Below are positions 40,223-41,183 of a DNA stretch of 41,183 nt, in pieces (within the stretch, counting starts at the first letter, position 1; each line of letters begins with the position of its first letter). The stretch spans positions 1 to 41,183 of the forward strand of contig JAEURV010000141.1 in assembly GCA_016788465.1 (NCBI GenBank), read 5' to 3'. Below the pieces are notes generated by a model, which saw only the letters and a program-made list of their open reading frames with translations, did no database searches and was not told where the DNA came from. This DNA is from Nitrospira sp. Its GTDB lineage: Bacteria; Nitrospirota; Nitrospiria; Nitrospirales; Nitrospiraceae. The position numbers and the translations under genes were made by a program.

Positions 40223-41115
40223 AGACCACCCGCCCCATGATTCTCGCGCACGGGGGTGCGGGTTCCCGTGCCATGACATCCCCACAAGCAGCCTGTCTTC
40301 GCGCAGCTCTGCACGTCGGCCATCATCTCCTGGATCGAGGCGGTTCCGCCCTCCTTGCTGTTGAACAGACGATCCGGGTGCTTGAACGGAGTGGGCTCTT
40401 TAACGCCGGCAAAGGCGCGTATCGTCAGTTGGACGGAGTCCGAAGGATGGATGCCTCCATCATGGAAGGGGAGAGATTGCATGCCGGGGCCGTGGGATCC
40501 ATCGAGGGTATCGTCCATCCGATCACGGCCGCCCGCCACGTTATGGAGGCGACGGAGCATGTGTTGCTTGTGGGGCCGATGGCGACGAAGTTTGCCGAGC
40601 ATTTCAAGATGGAGCGGCATCGGCAACGCGTTTCATCAAGCCGGCTGTCTTACGGTGCGATGCTCCGCAAGATTCAGAAAAGCATCGCGACAGGAGATCG
40701 CCATGGAACGGTCGGGGCTATTGCTGTGGATCAGACCGGCACGGTTGCTGCCGGTGCGTCGACCGGGGGGATTGATCGGATGTTGCCCGGGCGAGTCGGC
40801 GATACGCCGATCATCGGCTGCGGGGTGTATGCCGACAACGAGGCCGGAGCCGTATCAATGACAGGTTGGGGAGAGAGCATCATCCGCCTGGCAGTGGCGA
40901 AAGAAATCTGTGAGCGACTTAGACACGGAAAGACACCGGCATTGGCAGTCCGAGAGGTTTTCAGACGGCTTGTGGCAAAGGTACAGGGATCCGCTGGTGC
41001 GCTGGTGCTCACTCCGAAGGGACGATTTGCCATCGCGCATGTGACCGCCAACATGGCGGCTGGGTGGTGGGATGGGAGAGGAGAACCGACAGTGAAGGAT
41101 ACGTTCCGGTATTGA
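40219..41115 (+). CDS. Isoaspartyl peptidase / L-asparaginase (Ntn hydrolase)
   Basis: The 298-residue precursor cuts itself before T164 in GDRHGTVGAIAVD, the new N-terminal nucleophile of the beta chain. The alpha chain opens with MILAHGGAGS and includes GLFNAGKGAYRQLDG and RRMDASIMEG. The beta chain has GASTGGIDRMLPGRVGDTPIIGCGVYADN and SMTGWGE, all family marks. It hydrolyses isoaspartyl dipeptides and asparagine. TTG 40219 overlaps the previous stop; ATG 40237 is an alternative start that fits MILAHGG. The previous gene probably shares its transcript. Confidence 0.92.
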   Translation: MKTTRPMILAHGGAGSRAMTSPQAACLRAALHVGHHLLDRGGSALLAVEQTIRVLERSGLFNAGKGAYRQLDGVRRMDASIMEGERLHAGAVGSIEGIVHPITAARHVMEATEHVLLVGPMATKFAEHFKMERHRQRVSSSRLSYGAMLRKIQKSIATGDRHGTVGAIAVDQTGTVAAGASTGGIDRMLPGRVGDTPIIGCGVYADNEAGAVSMTGWGESIIRLAVAKEICERLRHGKTPALAVREVFRRLVAKVQGSAGALVLTPKGRFAIAHVTANMAAGWWDGRGEPTVKDTFRY

Positions 41116-41118
41116 GCC

Positions 41119-41183
41119 ATGCCCACCCGTAAGGGGCGAAAGCCCAAACCCTACAGCCAAGCCGCGCGCATGAGCCTTCTGGC
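41119..41183 (+). CDS. N-terminus of a probable DNA-binding regulator (runs off the window)
   Basis: ATG 41119 begins three bases after the peptidase stop and stays open to the edge. The readable start is MPTRKGRKPKPYSQAARMSL. The basic arm followed by YSQAAR- resembles the beginning of WYL-type helix-turn-helix regulators, but 21 residues are too few to be sure. Confidence 0.45.
   Translation, partial: MPTRKGRKPKPYSQAARMSLL

Noticed and set aside
1-41183. CRISPR array, prophage, integron or defence island
   Set aside because: No regularly spaced direct repeats, phage structural genes, integrase or nuclease-helicase clusters are visible.

Overview
The window looks like chromosomal DNA of a Gram-negative, probably autotrophic bacterium of the Nitrospira type (phylum Nitrospirota). 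This is inferred from gene content: LPS synthesis (lpxC), a B-type succinate dehydrogenase/fumarate reductase set (sdhC-sdhA-sdhB), a class III PPK2, OxyR beside a dihaem cytochrome c peroxidase, LemA/TPM proteins, a bactofilin, and many conserved small proteins without a known role. No rRNA, CRISPR array, prophage or intact insertion sequence is visible. Genes are densely packed and face both ways.

Layout. 1-1003: start of rpsT (minus), pyrF, tRNA-His. 1235-6393: small hypothetical proteins, a PilZ protein, an HI0933-type flavoprotein, and a 51-residue zinc-ribbon microprotein with a TTAACA/TGTTAA operator-like site. 6458-12163: xthA, an oxyR/cytochrome c peroxidase divergent pair, a lipoprotein-MscS pair, and a formylglycine-generating-enzyme-like protein without the catalytic cysteines. 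12256-17837: ppk2, a MauE/DoxX membrane protein, a structured leader-like gap with a micro-ORF and terminator, a frameshifted ParB-like gene, pterin dehydratase, an orphan B12-radical SAM RiPP-type maturase, and a CPYC peroxidase-like protein of the arsenosugar-associated family. 17895-20938: a hypothetical protein, inositol monophosphatase, a HARE-HTH protein behind a near-consensus promoter with a perfect 20-bp palindrome, and lpxC.

21480-28761 is the most striking block. A membrane-bound PAS histidine kinase is followed by four tandem paralogues that share one unusual receiver domain. In all four the acidic pocket and the phospho-acceptor Asp are exactly 72 residues apart. Each is joined to a different output: HisKA alone, HisKA-HATPase-REC, HisKA-HATPase, and GGDEF. 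This looks like one signal fanned out to several outputs, ending in cyclic di-GMP. Two PilZ proteins (1953-2603 and 32797-33321) are candidate c-di-GMP readers.

29193-33321: sdhCAB (possibly leaderless) and a zinc-ribbon PilZ protein. 33704-36065: LemA plus two TPM proteins. 36179-38470: bactofilin and murJ, separated by mutually exclusive hairpins. 38484-41183: ogt, dtd, a conserved unknown, an isoaspartyl peptidase, and the start of a probable regulator.

Three diverged copies of a dispersed repeat (about 120-210 bp) lie at 1690-1890, 28836-28954 and 33318-33526. Each sits just 3' of a c-di-GMP-related gene (PilZ, GGDEF, PilZ).
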